Source: CAZWEZ01 sp964632795 (GTDB lineage Bacteria > Pseudomonadota > Alphaproteobacteria > Rhodospirillales > 2-02-FULL-58-16). From it: DNA of 41,559 nt. Every line of letters begins with the position of its first letter. The first letter of the stretch is position 1. The translations under genes were made by a program, and so were the position numbers. Positions 40,519 to 41,559 of the stretch are shown one piece after another. Location: NCBI GenBank assembly GCA_964632795.1, contig CAZWEZ010000026.1, forward strand, positions 1 through 41,559, given 5' to 3'. The notes beneath the pieces were generated by a model. That model was not told the origin of the DNA. It ran no database searches and was given only the letters and a program-made list of their open reading frames with translations.

Positions 40519-40992
40519 ATGGACAACGACTCCCTCCGCTACGACGAATGGATCGAGCAGGCCCTGCGCGAGGTCATCCGGAGCGCCCTGTCCCATGCCG
40601 CCGCCCACGGGCTGGACGGCGACCACCATTTCTACATCAACTTCTCGACCACCGCCGACGGGGTGTCGATCCCCCCCTACCTGCGCGCCGAGCACCCCGA
40701 GGAGATGACCATCGTCCTCCAGCACCAGTTCAGCGACCTGGCGGTCGAGGTGGACGCCTTCTCGGTCTCCCTCAGTTTCAGGGGCAAGGCCGAGCACCTG
40801 CGCATCCCGCTGGCGGCGGTGAATTCGTTCTCCGACCCATCGGTCAACTTCGGGCTCCAGTTGAAGATGATGCTGCACGCCGGCGAGCCCGCGCCCGGCG
40901 GCGCAGAGGCCGGGACCGCCACCGCCACCGCCACCGGCGGCGACGCCAAGACGGCCGAGGTCATCGCCCTGGACACCTTTCGCAAGAAGTAG
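40519..40992 (+). CDS. sspB: ClpXP adaptor SspB (alpha type)
   Basis: The 157-residue protein matches the alphaproteobacterial SspB family: RYDEWIEQALREVIRSALSH, HHFYINFSTTADGVSIPPYL, EEMTIVLQHQFSDLAVEVDA, FSVSLSFRGKAEHLRIPLAA and VNFGLQLKMM. A flexible Thr/Ala/Gly linker and a short C-terminal tail (AEVIALDTFRKK) follow, which in this family binds ClpX. SspB holds proteins that carry the ssrA tag and brings them to ClpXP; the tag gene lies directly upstream. The start has no good ribosome site, and element D occupies most of the gap. Confidence 0.93.
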   Translation: MDNDSLRYDEWIEQALREVIRSALSHAAAHGLDGDHHFYINFSTTADGVSIPPYLRAEHPEEMTIVLQHQFSDLAVEVDAFSVSLSFRGKAEHLRIPLAAVNSFSDPSVNFGLQLKMMLHAGEPAPGGAEAGTATATATGGDAKTAEVIALDTFRKK

Positions 40993-41005
40993 AGGATAGC
41001 CATTT

Positions 41006-41166
41006 ATACCAAGGGGCACTGATAATGACCCATAGAGATCGCCTCGGCGACCCGCCGGAGGGCGTCGGAAAGCCTTGACGATGTCACCGCATCGCCGGCG
41101 GCTTTCCTCCTACCCGGCGGGACGCCGAGGCGATCTCTATGGGTCATTATCAGTGCCCCTTGGTAT
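41006..41166. repeat. Complete foldback element A (161 bp, one inner hairpin)
   Basis: Arms of at least 44 bases, perfect, from ATACCAAGGGGCACTG inward to GATCGCCTCGGCG, then an inner series: CCGCCGG/CCGGCGG, AAAGCC/GGCTTT and GATG/CATC. The part GGCGTCGGAAAGCCTTGACG and GCATCGCCGGCG is shared with the core of element B. This is the only complete type A copy; single arms of this type are at 21, 524 and 11585. It lies between sspB and the fumarase gene. Confidence 0.93.
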
Positions 41167-41237
41167 TACGAGTCGGGGCGCGAGGCCGCCGGCCCCGCCG
41201 GACCGGCATGGCGACGCCGCCCGAGGAGGGAAGGACC

Positions 41238-41559
41238 ATGAACCAGTTCACCCACCACCCGATGTTCCAGATTACCGGGGACGACACCCCGTATCGCCGG
41301 CTGACCGCCGATTTCGTCGCCGCCGCGAGCTTCGACGGCCGGCCGGTGCTGAGGGTCGACACGCGGGCCCTGAGCCTGCTCGCCGCCGAGGCCTTCCGCG
41401 ACGCCTCCCACCTGCTGAGGCCCTCCCACCTGGCCCAGTTGGCGGCCATCCTCGATGACGGGGAGGCCTCGGACAACGACAGGTTCGTCGCCCTCGAGCT
41501 GCTCAAGAACGCCAACATCTCGGCCGGCGGCGTGCTGCCCATGTGCCAGGACACCGGCA
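41238..41559 (+). CDS. Class I fumarate hydratase, N-terminal part
   Basis: The first 107 residues are seen; the gene runs past the window end. They show the iron-sulfur fumarase pattern: HPMFQITGDDTPYRRLTADF, HLLRPSHLAQLAAILDDGEA, SDNDRFVALELLKNANISAG and VLPMCQDTG, where the cysteine is a likely cluster ligand. The enzyme converts fumarate to malate in the citric acid cycle. ATG at 41238 follows GGAGGGAAGG. As a [4Fe-4S] enzyme it depends on the Isc system encoded in the same window. Confidence 0.92.
   Translation, partial: MNQFTHHPMFQITGDDTPYRRLTADFVAAASFDGRPVLRVDTRALSLLAAEAFRDASHLLRPSHLAQLAAILDDGEASDNDRFVALELLKNANISAGGVLPMCQDTG

Noticed and set aside
41006..41166. Type A arms as CRISPR repeats or as ends of a complete insertion sequence
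   Set aside because: The copies are dispersed, in both orientations and not regularly spaced, and there is no transposase frame between any arm pair; the inner DNA is itself paired.

Overview
The window is GC-rich and reads as an alphaproteobacterial chromosome, most like the Rhodospirillales. Four things point there: a circularly permuted two-piece ssrA (tmRNA) whose tag ends FAVAA, an alpha-type sspB beside it, RpoH with the QKKLFFNLR box, and fliL behind glnE. Almost everything is core housekeeping. The left 3 kb is the exception.

Layout. 1-3.2 kb: a small secreted cytochrome c, a frameshifted ISAs1-type transposase remnant and a more A/T-rich sensor kinase/receiver pair, ending at the 3' end of tRNA-Glu(CUC); probably accessory DNA. 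3.3-5.4 kb (-): threonine aldolase, a JAMM (M67) metallopeptidase and a small membrane protein. 5.4-7.5 kb (+): rluD and rpoH with a good sigma-70 promoter. 7.5-12.3 kb (-): a membrane protein, a tail-anchored pseudokinase, purA and a secreted protein. 12.3-15.6 kb (-): M1-like peptidase and ChaN-PDZ protein. 15.7-19.2 kb (+): gamma-glutamyltransferase, galE and a methyltransferase. 19.25-27.8 kb (-): one long iron-sulfur operon, cysE-iscR-second cysteine desulfurase-iscS-iscU-iscA-hscB-hscA-EamA transporter-fdx-iscX. It is driven by a TTGACC-17-TATATT promoter that overlaps a strong match to the type-1 IscR box, so it should be self-repressed by IscR. 28-33 kb: alpha/beta hydrolase (+), anmK (-), tyrS and the aconitase-X pair (+). 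33.1-40 kb: AsmA-like giant protein (-), glnE-fliL (+). 40-41.6 kb (+): ssrA, sspB and the start of a class I fumarase.

The least explained content is a dispersed family of foldback elements in the gaps between genes (full copies at 4829-5096, 28655-28917, 40332-40498 and 41006-41166; single arms or remnants at 21-53, 518-550, 11585-11617, and possibly 18249, 33058 and 39962). Each full copy has long inverted-repeat arms that are perfect or nearly perfect within the copy but differ strongly between copies. They enclose a shared core that folds into one or two inner hairpins, with the motif GCGATC always at the inner edge of the right arm. Base changes in stems are matched on the opposite strand. 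Several copies begin exactly at the stop codon of the upstream gene (TAATACCA). No transposase is present, so this is the best candidate for an undescribed system.
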